Assembly: GCA_950022295.1 (NCBI GenBank)
Contig: OX465598.1
Coordinates: 7,254,001 to 7,318,000, forward strand
Origin: Bromus sterilis
Lineage: Eukaryota > Streptophyta > Magnoliopsida > Poales > Poaceae
Length of the DNA: 64,000 nt
Direction: 5' to 3'
Within the stretch, counting starts at the first letter, position 1. Each line of letters begins with the position of its first letter. This document shows, in pieces, positions 1 through 11,053 of this stretch. The position numbers and the translations under genes were made by a program. The notes beneath the pieces are model-generated. The model saw only the letters and a program-made list of their open reading frames with translations. It did not search any database and was not told the DNA's origin.

Positions 1-1700
1 AGTGTTTTGATGTCAACTTTTTTATATATGGCATTTTCTATATACGTCAGGGACACTTTTGTATACATCGTTATTGGGTAACTAGGGTGGGCACTCGTCT
101 CTAGCATAACGTTATTTCTAGTGTTAATCATATTTGCGATTAATCACCAAATAATCGGTCATCATGCGTACGAAATAACGGTAAATTGCAAAATTCCGAC
201 ATTATATGACGTCAGATCAAAATAATTGAAACATAAAAAAAATTCATCTTCATGATACGGAAAACTTCTATGTTAAACATTTTTTTATTAGACGTCATAT
301 TAAAGGCCAAATAACTGGCATCATGTATCCAACATGCTTGCCTGAATGTTGGGATCATGCGTCATATTATCATCGTGGTCGAATTTAAATTTATTGACTA
401 TAACTTTTGCATACGATTTTGGATTGAGATGATACAAAAAGAAAAAGTGTTCACCTCGAGGAGAACAATTATTTGTTGGACAAGATTGTTTCATATAAAA
501 ACATCTTGAATGCATAATCGGCACTTCAAGGACTATTTTGACCTTTGAGATGAAATCGGATAGAGATGGATAAATCATAAAATTTGTTTACTTTGATGTT
601 ACATGCATTTTAATATTTTTTACTTATTTATTTGAGGTCATTTATTTACATTATTTCATGGCTAAAATCTGCTGACAACAGTGGGAATATGAGATTTATA
701 CAAAAATTGATTGATTAATGATCGATCGATTAATTCCCATTAATTGACTGATTTACGATTCATCCCTAATCCCTACCTGATCGAGAAGTTACTGATTATC
801 GATTTCTCAAACATTGGGAAAAACTAAACTTTATGTTGCCAACAAGAAAAGCATACTTTTTTGAGCCATGGTAAATTGCATTTCTGTTCAAACTAGCCTA
901 TGTTTTTACATTCATGGTAAAATTTAATGACTTAGACATGGCAAATTGCATTGTTCGACCATGCATAGTTTTAAATTCATGGAAATTTTATTTTTTGAGT
1001 CATGCCAAATTTTATTGATGGACCATAGCAAATTATATTTACAAATTACTTTCATGGAGCATGGAAAATTTTAATACCCAAGCCATGGTAAATTCCTTCC
1101 CATATAGAGCACATGATTTTGGGAAGGAAACTAGGTTTGTTGACTACGCCATATGTTTGTGTTGTTCCTCGTCTTCACATGGCGAGAATTTTAGTGTAGT
1201 CCCCAACCATACGAATGATGTGAATCAAATGACGTGAGGATGTCGTAAGGCAACATGGTGCGAGGGCAGCAAAACATATGTTTCATCCTAAAAGTCACTG
1301 AAGAGTTTTACATAGCGTTAACTGCACACATGGGAATTCACAAGTGGATTTGAGGATGTTATATTTGAACATTGTACGTCCAAGGGAAGCCAATTCTGTT
1401 TCTGTTCATTCTAATATGTGTATTTGGTTTGATGAACCTCATTTTACATTTTCGTCTAAATGAAACTATCTTTGATAGTCAATGAAGTTGTTGCATTGGG
1501 TTTCCCCAAAAAAATTGCATGCATGCATAAATCATGTTTAACAGCCTTTCTGGCCTCATAAAGATGTATAGATGTAAGCTTGGAATATTTGTCTTGTATA
1601 TGTTGAACATATCTGCGAAAGATCAGTTTACTATGAATCCACAATAGAGAAATAACCGTAATTATGATCTTCAGGTTTCTTATATTTAGAATTTTTTCGC
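1..1700. other. AT-rich intergenic DNA without a recognisable gene
   Basis: I see no gene here. Open reading frames are short and have no recognisable motif. The stretch is AT-rich and contains a degenerate CATGG-type repeat (listed separately). Confidence 0.6.
855..1100. repeat. Degenerate interspersed CATGG(T/C)AAATT motif array
   Basis: A short motif close to CATGGTAAATT recurs about eight times with spacers of roughly 25-40 bases, in variants such as CATGGCAAATT, CATGCCAAATT and CATAGCAAATT. The intervals are irregular and the copies degenerate, which suits an old minisatellite or the subterminal region of a decayed DNA transposon. No terminal repeats or target duplications were found. 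Confidence 0.45.
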
Positions 1701-1741
1701 TCCATTATCCGAAAGAGACAAAGGTAATTGCATTTTTTTGG

Positions 1742-2208
1742 TCACTTCCATTTGAACTTTCCAGAAGATTGCTCGCCGTCTTCAACCAACACAGCTCCAA
1801 GTACCGCAACTGCCCCGGTAGCGGCGCCGGAGAGGAATGAGCCGAAGCCACCCTTACCCTTTTTCCCTGTGCATACATTGTACTTCGTTACATGTCTTAC
1901 AAATGTTCCAAAATAAAGTTTTTCATTCACTTTCTAGCAAAGTAACGATGACAAGCAAATGATATGAGAATACCTTTCTTTGAAGACTTCTTCTTAGATG
2001 AGCCATGGACGGCATAACCAGCTTGCGGCGCTGCGTAGCCTGGTTGTTGTGGATACCCAGCAGGAGGGTAGCCTCCTTGCGATGGTGGGTATCCTGCGTT
2101 GGGAAGAAATGGCATAGGGTAACCAGGCCAGCCCGGTGGAGGAGGATATCCACCCGGGTAGAATGGAGCCGGAGGATGCCAACCAGCAGGAGGTCCAGGA
2201 CCTTGCAT
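1742..2208 (-). CDS. Small Gly/Tyr/Pro-rich protein, two coding exons, 119 aa
   Basis: The first coding exon runs 2208 to 1974, the intron is 1867-1973 (GTATTC donor, TGCACAG acceptor), and the second exon is 1866-1742 ending in TGA. The spliced frame encodes 119 residues. Residues 1-65 are a low-complexity domain of GYPP, PPGW and GYP repeats. Residues 71-82 are a lysine/serine-rich basic patch. The C-terminal 38 residues contain a small hydrophobic Gly/Ala stretch (GFGSFLSGAATGAVAV) and a charged tail. The splice joins KK to GKKGKGGFGS in frame, so the first exon's short read-through tail is not coding. GYP-rich proteins are common in plants and often stress-related, but this one lacks the Cys-rich CYSTM tail and I cannot assign a function. 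The ATG is the first one after a plausible 5'UTR splice site. Confidence 0.72.
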
Positions 2209-2231
2209 ACCTTCCCTCTCTGATTACTATC

Positions 2232-2440
2232 TGGATGGACCAACGAATTCACATGGATGAAGCCATGATCATGGTAATTTCAAATGCCAGACATGTATAT
2301 GGTATGCACTATTTGCAAGAGATAATAAGATGTTACCGGTGGGCACCGTGGAGAGAACTCGATCTCAGAAGATGGTGCTTGCGACGACGAAACTTCGGAG
2401 AGGGATCGCGGTGCGGATATCTTATGGTAGCATAACAAGA
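2232..2440 (-). other. Probable 5'UTR exon and intron of the Gly/Tyr/Pro-rich gene
   Basis: On the minus strand a GC-richer stretch (about 2440-2335) ends in CCCACCG followed by a GTAACA donor. A CATCCAG acceptor lies near 2232, about 24 bases before the ATG. This gives a short leader intron of about 100 bases. It rests on splice-site matches only, without transcript support. Confidence 0.4.
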
Positions 2441-3020
2441 TGCGATCATGCATGGTCCTGAGCAAAACTAGGGGGCCAGTCAGTGTATGTTTGCTATCAT
2501 TAGTAATTCTATTTGTTCATGTGGTTTCACATCAAGATAGGGGAGCTCCTGTTGACTTCTTCACCATGCACGACCTTTTTGACCCAGACTTGTTCACCGG
2601 TTACTGAAATAAAAAATGCTATATCAACAGACTTTTACGGAGCTGTCACGGACCCTTTCCATCCATAAATAATATTGACTTCTTCACCATGCATGCACGA
2701 CCTTTTTGACCCAGACTTTCTTCATCGGTTACTGAAATTCACCAATCATTTCTCTAACCGGCAAGGGAAAAAATGTTCTGGGGAATTTCAGTACTTCAAA
2801 GAAAAATACGACAGTTTTTCCATACAAAAAGTTGTTATTTCTCTTCTCATATTTTTCTGGTGTACGTCCATCATGCTAAAAGCCTAAACCAAGGCGAATA
2901 TTGCAGATGGAGGACGAGCTCCAGGGAGCACGTTTTCAAAACTCGAATTTTCACTTGGTAAAAAAAATTATAATTTTGTTTGAATGAACATATGCACATA
3001 TAAAACATATGCGCAAAATT

Positions 3021-4240
3021 TGAAAACATTATCTTTTCACACGTGATGTACAAAAAAAAAGACAAATCTTATTTTCAAAATGGGCAAACATTTTGTTGGG
3101 CTGGAATTTTGTCTTTTTTGCATTCAAATCATAATATTTTGAAGCGAAATTCCACACGCTTGTGCGAAATACAAATAGGTTCCAGTGGTTTTTGTTTTGA
3201 ATTTTGTTTTTAACGTTTCAATATTATTTTTGAATTTTACAAAATAAAGTCCTCCCTGGAGCTCGGGAGCCAAAAGTCCGCACTCAAAACCAAGGGCCTT
3301 ATTATACTTGGTGCCAAAATAATAATTTATGTTCAGTTTATTACAGAAAATAGTATCACGTTACATTATTCACCGTTGTAGCTGCACCAAATTGTTCTTT
3401 TCATGAGGGCACATAAAACCATAATATTGTAGCACACCTAATTACACCCTGAAATCTCAAACGGCTCACGGGATCGTATGCACCCACTAACTAGTAAAAG
3501 CAAAAAAATGCAAACGAATTCACAAAAAATATGTTTTTTTGTGGAATGCAATATGCTCATGCGTGTGACATCCGTGCAAAATTTCAGAGTGTTTAGACAT
3601 TCGAGGAGTTCATGGCAAGAAACATTGAATGTTTGAAAACATTATCTTTTCACAAGTGATGTACAAAAAAAAGACAAATCTTATTTTTAAAATGGGCCAA
3701 CTTTTTTTGTTGTTGCGCTGGAATTTTGTCTTTTTTGCAATCAAATCATAATATTTTGAAGCAAAATTTCACACGCTTGTGCGAAATACATATAGGTTCC
3801 AGTGGTTTTGTTTTGATTTTTTTTTAACGTTTAAATATGTTTTTTTAAGTTTTCAAAATAAAGTCCTCCCTGGAGATCGGGAGCCAAAAGTCCGCACTCT
3901 AAACCAAGGGCCTTATTATAGTTGGTGCCAAAATAATAATTTATGTGCAGTTTATTACAGAAAAATAGTATCACGTTACATTATTCACCGTTTTAGCTGC
4001 GCCAAATTGTTCTTTTCGTGAGGGCACATAAAACCATAATATTTTAGCACACCCAATTACACCCGGAAATCTCAAACGGCTCACGGGAGCGTATGCACCC
4101 ACTAACTAGTAAAAACAAAAAAATGCAAACGAATTAAAAAAATATGTTTTTTGTGGAATGCAATATGCTCATGCGTGTGACATCCATGCAAAATTTTAGA
4201 TTGTTTAGACATTCGAGGAGTTCATGGCAAAAAACACAAT
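3021..4240. repeat. Tandem duplication, two units of about 613 bp
   Basis: The unit starting at 3021 (TGAAAACATTATCTTTTCAC) recurs at 3634 and stays collinear through words such as CCTGGAG-TCGGGAGCC, AAAACCATAATATT and TGCTCATGCGTGTGACATCC. The second unit ends near 4235. The copies differ by scattered substitutions and small indels. There is no coding potential. It is probably a decayed repeat duplicated in place. Confidence 0.85.
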
Positions 4241-5330
4241 TTTTTGATGAATAGTGCAGTTTTCAAAAGGTTCTCACAAGCCCAAACTTTGTCATTTTTG
4301 CCGAGGACTACTCGAATGTTCAAACTCCACGAAATTTGGCATGGACTTTGCGCACATGACCATCTCGCGTCATACAAAAAATCTATTTTTTTTATTTTGT
4401 TTACTATTTGAAATGACGTTTCTATTACTAATGGGAGCAAATGCACATCAATATTACACCAGGCTTTTTGTCATAATAGCACAATTCATGTATCTATTCA
4501 AAACTTCAAATATTTTATGCCCTTTTGATACGAGAAATGCACAATTCAAATATCGTGGGTAAAAAACAAATGTAGCACTACACTGTACAACCAAAGAGGA
4601 GGGATTGTCCCTGGAACTTCAGATGGTTCAGAGAACTGGGGGTAGCTGCTAGAACAAAATAAACAGAAAAGGCAGGCGACTGGCTTTGAGGAGGGTGGGC
4701 TTTGTAGGGCGAACATATAGGTGAGTAGGGCGAAATACGCAGGGGCGTCTCCCTCAGCAAGCTATCTGTTGGTGCCCTTTGCTCCAGCACCAAGACAAGC
4801 AAAGCATCGTGGAATCGACCGCTCTCACCTTCTTTTCGTGCCTTGCAGCTGCTGACAGGCATCTTGACTGCCCGGCCGGTGCTTAGTTCCACGGAAGGGA
4901 AAGGAAGGAGGATGCACGAAGAAAGTTGCCAGACGAAATAGTGCCTCATCACTTACACACGGGTTCCACTAGGATTAGCCATGCATCAAAGTTCCCGGCA
5001 CGTACAAATTGTATCGCATGGGGAAGTTGATGGACCTTGTGTAGGATAAGAAGACAATTCTCAGACCGGCAAGTTCCTAATTCCTATCATTCTTCTAACC
5101 GGCCAGTAATCTTTTTTTTTTCAGAATTTGAGTGCTTCAAAGAAATATCTAAGTACTTATAAGAGAGAAATTGCAGGCAAACATTTTATCTGGGCACTAT
5201 GGAAACTTGCTAGTATTAGATCACCCATTCAGGGATTGTTCGTTTTGCTTTACTAGTACTAGCAATTTTCATTCTAGTTTACTACTAGCTAAGTTTTGTC
5301 TTTCTGAGTGCAGAACATTGATTTGGTTAC
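4241..5330. other. Intergenic stretch, no supported gene
   Basis: A 124-residue open frame on the minus strand (4578-4952) lies in a locally GC-richer patch. It has no recognisable domain and no splice or promoter context. The rest is unique-looking AT-rich DNA apart from the duplicated anchor at about 5035-5215. Confidence 0.5.
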
Positions 5331-5450
5331 CCTAGTAGAAAACAGAGCTTTCGTCCACCTCTAATCCGAGCAACTGTTTCGGTCGTGTTACGAACCGGGT
5401 CTAATGCATGCGTGCATTAGTTCTGGTTCGTGCGACCAGAACGTCTGACA
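5328..5450. mobile_element. CACTA-type transposon terminal fragment
   Basis: The sequence CTAGTAGAAAACAGAGCTTT followed by TCGTCC, CGAACCGGG and GGTTCG words resembles the CACTAGTAGAAAA-type ends and GGTTCG subterminal repeats of Triticeae CACTA elements. The first bases of the terminus are mutated (CCTAG rather than CACTAG). No partner end was found nearby, so it looks like a solo relic. Confidence 0.45.
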
Positions 5451-6039
5451 GGGCTTGTATTACCTTAGTCCAGAGAACGATTTGAACTCTTGTAATTTGG
5501 AGAAGCCTAGTTTGAGGCTTGAGTAATAAATATAAATTCCCACAGAAAAAAAATAGATCGCCCATGGCCATGGATGGCCCGGCTATTGAATCCATGGCCA
5601 TGGGCACGGATCATTTTGATGCTTTGTTGCGGTTGATTGCTTCGTCAAGTTTGTCTATGTGTGCTTTCTAATTCTTTGATGCCTATTAATTACATCGCTC
5701 AAAAGACAATTAATAATCGTAGTAGAATAGCAACAAGAATAAAACGCTTGGCTTGATCTGGTGCATGGTAGATATACACCTCATTTTTTTTGCCAAAGAA
5801 AATATTTCATTACTTTAAAATAGAACGCATGCTTTCCTCTGCATCACATTGAATTTTAAAGCACGCACACAAAAAAGCTGATAAATAGCAGAGTTATATA
5901 AAACCAAAGTTATTCGTAAACGAGATTAAGTCTAAAGCAATCAGATAACCTAGACAAATTACAGCAATTTATGACACTATATGGATAACGACATTTTCCA
6001 ACAACAACGTTTTAAAAAAAGAATCGACACTCAAGTGTC

Positions 6040-6560
6040 GTCGTCAAAGTTTTAAATTGCTCGCGAAACTCACGCAATTGCGGCGCAATTGTGTCTAGGA
6101 GCATGTCACGCAATTTGAAACACATATTTGCGTTTTGCCGCAAAACGCGGCGAAATGCCACAAAATGCCGCGAAATGCTACGAAATGGCGCTCAGAAGAT
6201 GGCATGGAACTCGATTCTGCATCTTCTACAGGTTCCGGTTCTGACTGAGTCATTGAGGACTAAACTTGCGTGCTGTTATGCACTTATTAACTTATTTATC
6301 ATGTTTTATGTTAATATTATGTCATTAGTGAGTCCGAGAACTTAAGTTTAGCCTAAGAGTGTAAGACTAAGACCTTTAGTTTGGTGCTTGTAATGTGTGT
6401 CAGACCGTTTTATGCTGCAATGTCTGTTGACATATCAGTGCTCATGGCTATTTTTTACATGTTTTATTGATTTGCCGCAAAATGCTTTTGCAGCCGCAAT
6501 TTCATGCAATTGCGTCTTTAGCGTCCCAAAACAGCCGCCGCGAAATCGTTTTTCCCGCAA
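6040..6560. mobile_element. Probable non-autonomous hAT-like element with GCCGCAAAA/CAATTGCG subterminal repeats
   Basis: Both ends (about 6060-6190 and 6475-6555) are packed with short motifs in both orientations: CGCAATTG, GCCGCAAAA, GCGAAATG and their complements. The middle is unrelated AT-rich sequence. Dense subterminal motifs flanking a non-coding core are typical of deletion derivatives of hAT-type transposons. No clean terminal inverted repeat or 8-base target duplication was resolved. Confidence 0.4.
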
Positions 6561-6800
6561 CATACTAACAGTACTTTTTCCCTCTATTTCTTTATCTCTT
6601 TTATTTTGTCTCTACTCTCTACTCAACAATCATACATTCATATTTCATCGCATATATGAATCTCAAGCATGCAAGTGTCTCAGATATTCTCTAGGAAGAT
6701 ACTACTAGAAATTAGTTTAATTATTTTTACCATGGATAAATCAGACGCTAGCTTCGTTAGCTAATTTAGACGGTTGCAGTAGGTGTTGCTGCGCGCTTCG

Positions 6801-7979
6801 TCACCGTCGCCTCCTCGTGGCACGCCCTCTCCGGCCGACGTTGGTGAGGTTCTTCGCTGCCGTGCCGTCGAAGCTCTCACGGTGATGGTCATGGTGGTAG
6901 CCCTTGCACACGAAATACACCACCACCTGCGCCACCAGCACCGCTATCACCGCCGCCCACAGCGCCGCCGCCATCGTCACCCCTGCGGCCACCCTGAGCC
7001 AGACGCCGAGGCCCATCCTGTCTTGCACCACCAGCGCCCCGAAGGCCAGTTGCACGGCCAGGGCGCAACCGTCGAGCGTCCAGAAGACGGGGGCTGCGGC
7101 CCAGAACTTGCCGGCGAGGAGCTCGTTGCTCATGTGCATGGCTTGGAAGCCCTCGACGTCTTCCAGCACCGACATGACGCTGGCGACGCGCCAAATCGCG
7201 CCGATGTGCACCGCCCCGGCGAGGTACCCGGCGCCACCGAGCAGCGGCACCACCCGCGGCAGCTGCACAAGGTGAGCGAACCAGGTGACGCCGCCGAAGA
7301 GGGCTGTGTAGCTGAGGAGGAGCAGGAAGGCGCCGACGAAGGTGGACGCGACGCGCCCGGAGAGATAGTCGTTCGGCAACAGGCGCTCAGAGGCAGAGCT
7401 GCCGGAGTCGCCTCTGGACAGGGACGCAAGGAAGGTGGCAAAGGACCTGGGGACGGCGTCGAGGAGGTCGTCGAATATGGCCACGAGACGCAGGGCGACC
7501 TGCCAGGTTCGGATGTAGCGCGCGGCGCAGAGGGAGTCACGTCGGACTCGGAACGCCGACAAGATGACGGTGGCAGTGGACCTGGGTTGGGCGCGGAAGC
7601 CGCGCGCGATGGAGCGGACGTCGCGGTCGTCGGCGACGCCGTAGCGCGGGGCGAAGGTGAAGACGCAGAAGACGGCGGTGCTGAGCGAAAAGCTGACGAG
7701 GGCGCAGAGGCAGAAGACCTCTACGAGGAAGAAGAGGGTCCAATTGATGGCGGGACGGAGGAGGCCGGCGCCGGCGTCGGAGGAAGAGGCGGCGTTGGAG
7801 AAGAGCGCGGAGGAGATGGCGACGTGGGCGAGCAAGAACAGGGAGGCCGTCAACAGGTGGCGAACCATGAGGGCGAACTCTTCCGGGCAGCAGATGGAGC
7901 GGATGACGCGGATGGTCTCCCGGCAGATGCCGACGAGCCCAAGAGCCCCGAGAGCGCCCAACTCTGAGCTCCGCTCCAT
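6801..7979 (-). CDS. Multi-pass membrane protein (gene A), plant PABP-binding-protein-like family
   Basis: The single exon encodes 392 residues. The frame is open to 8045, but the ATG at 7979 (MERSS) aligns with the start of the paralogue at 17512-18570 and is preferred. Hydrophobic segments lie near residues 38-60, 78-110, 208-235, 247-272, 297-318 and 326-357. They are followed by a conserved YFVCKGYHH motif and a short Arg-rich tail. The STAV-F-VF segment after the second hydrophobic block and the YFVCK-YHH end resemble plant membrane proteins annotated as polyadenylate-binding protein 1-B-binding proteins, whose function is poorly known. Compared with its paralogue it has about 40 extra residues (about 128-170). 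The 3' flank is also shared with the paralogue. An hAT-like element begins about 155 bases upstream of the ATG; a weak TATA-like CATATAG lies at 8118-8124. Very high GC makes a long antisense frame, which is not a gene. Confidence 0.8.
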   Translation of the reverse strand: MERSSELGALGALGLVGICRETIRVIRSICCPEEFALMVRHLLTASLFLLAHVAISSALFSNAASSSDAGAGLLRPAINWTLFFLVEVFCLCALVSFSLSTAVFCVFTFAPRYGVADDRDVRSIARGFRAQPRSTATVILSAFRVRRDSLCAARYIRTWQVALRLVAIFDDLLDAVPRSFATFLASLSRGDSGSSASERLLPNDYLSGRVASTFVGAFLLLLSYTALFGGVTWFAHLVQLPRVVPLLGGAGYLAGAVHIGAIWRVASVMSVLEDVEGFQAMHMSNELLAGKFWAAAPVFWTLDGCALAVQLAFGALVVQDRMGLGVWLRVAAGVTMAAALWAAVIAVLVAQVVVYFVCKGYHHDHHRESFDGTAAKNLTNVGRRGRATRRRR

Positions 7980-8132
7980 GGAAAAGCACAAGCTGTTTGC
8001 TTGTTGATGAGGAATAGAAGGGGGAAAAGGAACAGGGATGAGCACTCCCGTATGTGTAGCAATGAAAGGAAGTGGCAGTCACCGAAGGGGAGGAAGAAGC
8101 AGCTGGAGTTTGATGACTATATGTACCAACGA

Positions 8133-8847
8133 AAAAAATAGCGTCCGATTTCACGCTAATAGCGGTGCTATAGCCTATTTGCGAGTTGAACGCTACGCTA
8201 TGCATTCCAAGCGTGCTATGGCGTTACACGTGCTAAAGACACGCGCTATTCGCTATTTCGCTGTAGCGACGCTATTTTTTAAAATGAGTTTTTCAGTAGC
8301 CCATTCCACATTTTGGCCCATTTTAGCCCACTTGCGTGCCCTAAACCTTAATCCAAGCCACTCTAACCAAATCGACTACTCCCTCGTTGCTCCCCACTCC
8401 TCTGCCTAGGAGGCGACGGCGCGACGACACAGCTCCGCTGGGATTCTTGACTTGATGTTTGGCTGGAGAATACTATATTTGAGATTTTTTATTTTTTTAG
8501 CTCCAGAATGGTATATATAGCTACGGAAATCGCGTGCCCTAAATCCTAATCCAAGCCACTCTAACCAAATCGACTATTCCCTCGTTGCTCCCCACTCCTC
8601 TGCCTAGCAGGCGACGGCGCGACGATACAACTCCGCTGGGATTCTTGACTTGATGTTTGGCTGGAGAATATTATATCTGAGATTTTTTATTTTTTTAGCT
8701 CCAGAATGGTATATATAGCTACTGAAATCCTGATTTGTCATATATTTTTGTCAGACGCTATTTTGAAAAATAACGCGCTAATAGCACGCTATAGCGTGCG
8801 TAGCTTTTCTGGAGAGCCACACTATTTACGATAAGGCGCTATTTTTT
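8133..8847. mobile_element. Non-autonomous hAT-like element with AGCG/GCTATAGC subterminal repeats
   Basis: The ends read AAAAAATAGCGTC and, in inverse, AAAAAATAGCGCC: about 12 matching bases of inverted repeat. Inside each end are dense words of one family (GCTATAGC, TAGCGTGC, CGCTATT, CTAATAGC) in both orientations. The core holds a 198-bp tandem duplication. There is no transposase frame. A target-site duplication is not clear, so the exact edges are approximate. Confidence 0.55.
8334..8729. repeat. Tandem duplication of 198 bp inside the hAT-like element
   Basis: The unit beginning GCGTGCCCTAAA at 8334 recurs at 8532 and remains almost identical through the CAAATCGACTA, GGCGACGGCGCGACGA and GGCTGGAGAATA words to the GTATATATAGCTAC end. 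Only a handful of differences separate the copies, so this duplication is much younger than the 613-bp one at 3021. Confidence 0.9.
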
Positions 8848-9029
8848 CATTGATATGTACACAAAATGTTTTCACAAATTTTGGTTGATACACGCTCGTG
8901 ATTCCCCTCCCCTCTCTACCATAGCGGAGAAGTCGAGAGGGCGAGCTTTGTTTCCTTGGAGGCGAGGAGCGATGAGGGAGGAGGAATACATGCGATTTGT
9001 GAAGCTGACGACGGGTGACGACGAGGTGA

Positions 9030-9640
9030 AGTTTGCCAGCATCCTGAAATATATTGGAAGGATAATAGTACGGACTGAATCTAATATGGATATTTGGCAA
9101 AAGAAACTTAAAAATTTGAGGGAAAAAATTAAAGGATAGAACAGAAATGCTAATGCTCTTTGCAGAAAGGTGAAAAATAAAATTCTTGCTAAACTTAATG
9201 TAACATATATGAATTATGAGGTTATGGGTCTCCTTCTCATGATTACAGTGAGCAAAAAATGAACAAATAAGTGCCCAATTGAATTGACTTTTGAAACGAG
9301 AAGAAGCTAAATGGTTACAAAGATATAAATATAGAGAGATTAAGGAGGGATATTGTAATATTAAGTTTTATCATGCTAAGGCTAATGGAAGAAGGAGAAA
9401 AAATACATAATCACTTCTTTGGAACAGGATGAAGGGGAGATAGAGGGGGAGAAATAACTTATGGTTTACATCATTAACTTCTATAACAAAAAAAAATTGG
9501 AGCTCCTGACACATCTAGCATTTCTTTCAGGGAGCATAATATTCCAAAAATCTCTATTGTGTATTAAATGACCTTACTAAACCTTTTACTATGGAGGAGC
9601 TGAAAGAAGTGGTTTTTAACATGGAGGATTTTGTTGTGTA
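9030..9640 (+). pseudogene. Relic of a LINE reverse-transcriptase polyprotein
   Basis: Conceptual translation gives IWQKKLKNLREKIKGW, then KFYHAKANGRRRKN and SLEQDEGEIEGE-like pieces, and finally TKPFTMEELKEVVFNME. These match the linker before, and the start of, the reverse-transcriptase domain of plant non-LTR elements (the FHAKANGRRRKN and PF(T/S)xEEI(K)xA(I/V)FxM signatures). The pieces sit in different frames with several stops and frameshifts, so it is a dead fragment. The catalytic palm motifs are not present here. Confidence 0.6.
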
Positions 9641-9734
9641 TGTTGAATGTTGAAATAATAATCAGGTCAAACGACGAAGAAAATGTTAATTTGTTCTCAA
9701 ACTTGATGGGTTCTCTCTCGTTCGACTTTTTTTT

Positions 9735-11053
9735 AATAAAAAAACATGTTCAGAAGATCACACATGATTGCGTTTCTAAAACCGTGTGGGATGACAAATT
9801 TATAGGGCTGGACCAAAAGCTCGTAGCTCGCGAGCATAATGAATACTCGATGCTCATTAAGCTTGTAGTTCGCTTCTTAATGAACAAAGCCAATCATTGA
9901 TTTTAGCTCGTTAAGCTTAACAAGCTTAATGAGCAAGCTAACGAGTTTCACGAGCAACTTAGTACATCAGAACACATATTTTAATCTTATGTGCTAATAT
10001 TCTATGTCAGTACTCAAGTAATTTCCCCCTCCTAACTCATAGGAGATAAAAAGTATTGAGCTTCCTCTATTATGCATCATATTCCTTCGTAAAAATTACA
10101 CCCATACTTTTATACAGTAAACTATCACACATCATGATCTGTTAACAAGCGCTCAGGAGCACTCACGAGCTTTAACCGAATCGAGTCGAACAATGTTTTT
10201 TGCTCATTAAGCTTAGTTGAACCTTAACGAGCACGAGCTTAACGAGCCGAGCAGCTTGTTAATCCATCCCTACAAATGTACATCATACATACGTTTTTAA
10301 TGTGTGCTTCGTGGTAGTCGATGAATCTCATGGAGATCAACGGTGGTCTTGCGCGATCCTTGGAAGGCTCCTTTTGACCAGTCAAAACAAATCATTGTCT
10401 AAAGTTGGTTGTTTTTAGTATGTATATAGAATATGTTAGCAAAATGATTTTTTTTTGTAAAACCTTTTTCATTTTATATCACAACATATTATGATTATAT
10501 CATGACACCATGCAAAATTTCATATTTTCCAGACATGATTTATATTTTTTGCAATAAAAAACCAATAAATTTCATGTTGGTGATTGACTTTTGCTACATA
10601 AATATTTAGATTTTCTGTCCATTTCTTATATAAGTCATTAAAATATAGTAAATCCACTATATATGATTTATGAACCTTTTTAAGCACTATTTCATGTATT
10701 AGTAGTTAAAATTTGATTTATATTAATTAAATGCATAAAAATAAACTAATTAATAAAATATAGTAATTACGCTCTAAAATATATTCATAAAACCGTGTGC
10801 GGTGTAAAGCTATATCACGCAGACATATTTTATAAAAAATATATGGAAGATATCACACACAGTTGATATTTCAAAATTATGTGAGATGGCAAATCACATC
10901 ACACCCATTTGCGTTTTTAAAGCTGTGTGTGATATTCTAACATCACACACACTTTTTTTAACTATCTGTTATGTAGTACCACACACATATCTCACATATT
11001 TTGCTTAAACGTGTGGAAAAAATGTATCGTATTAGCACCTCTTTGCACTAGTG
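9735..11053. mobile_element. CACTA-like element, right end preserved, with nested hAT MITE
   Basis: The right edge reads ...TTTGCACTAGTG; in inverse it begins CACTAGTGCAAAG, a typical CACTA terminus. Inward from it are repeated ACACACGG/CCGTGTG and ATCACACAC words in both orientations (10785-11000 and again at 9750-9795 and 10281-10310), which are the expected subterminal repeats. I could not find a matching CACTA left terminus, so the left boundary is only where these words begin. A 470-bp hAT MITE interrupts it at 9803. Confidence 0.5.
9803..10272. mobile_element. hAT-type MITE, 470 bp, with 8-bp target duplication
   Basis: The ends are TAGGGCTGGA and, in inverse, TAGGGATGGA. The flanks are CAAATTTA on the left (9795-9802) and CAAATGTA on the right (10273-10280), an 8-base target duplication with one mismatch, as expected for hAT. 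The interior has repeated GAGCTTAACGAGC, GCTCATTAAGCTT and AGCTCG words near both ends and no coding capacity. It sits inside the CACTA-like element. Confidence 0.8.

Larger units (their letters stand above)
2440..8110. repeat. Segmental duplication block 1 (contains membrane-protein gene A)
   Basis: Three collinear anchors link this block to 13361-18650. About 2490-2560 matches 13410-13492. About 5035-5215 matches 14035-14205 (shared GGATAAGAAGACRAT and AATTGCAGGCAA words). About 6670-6800 matches 17405-17510, running straight into the paralogous genes. Between anchors the copies have diverged through insertions. A local repeat around GACCTTTTTGACCCAGACTT occurs at about 2570 and again near 2700. 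Confidence 0.6.

Noticed and set aside
4578..4952. 124-codon minus-strand frame as a gene
   Set aside because: No recognisable domain, no conserved counterpart in the second duplication block, and no supporting promoter or splice signals.
6783..7967. 394-codon plus-strand open frame
   Set aside because: It is antisense to membrane-protein gene A, has a biased low-complexity composition (Gly, Asp, Glu, Ala, His, Arg) and no domain. The minus-strand frame has a paralogue with conserved hydrophobic segments.
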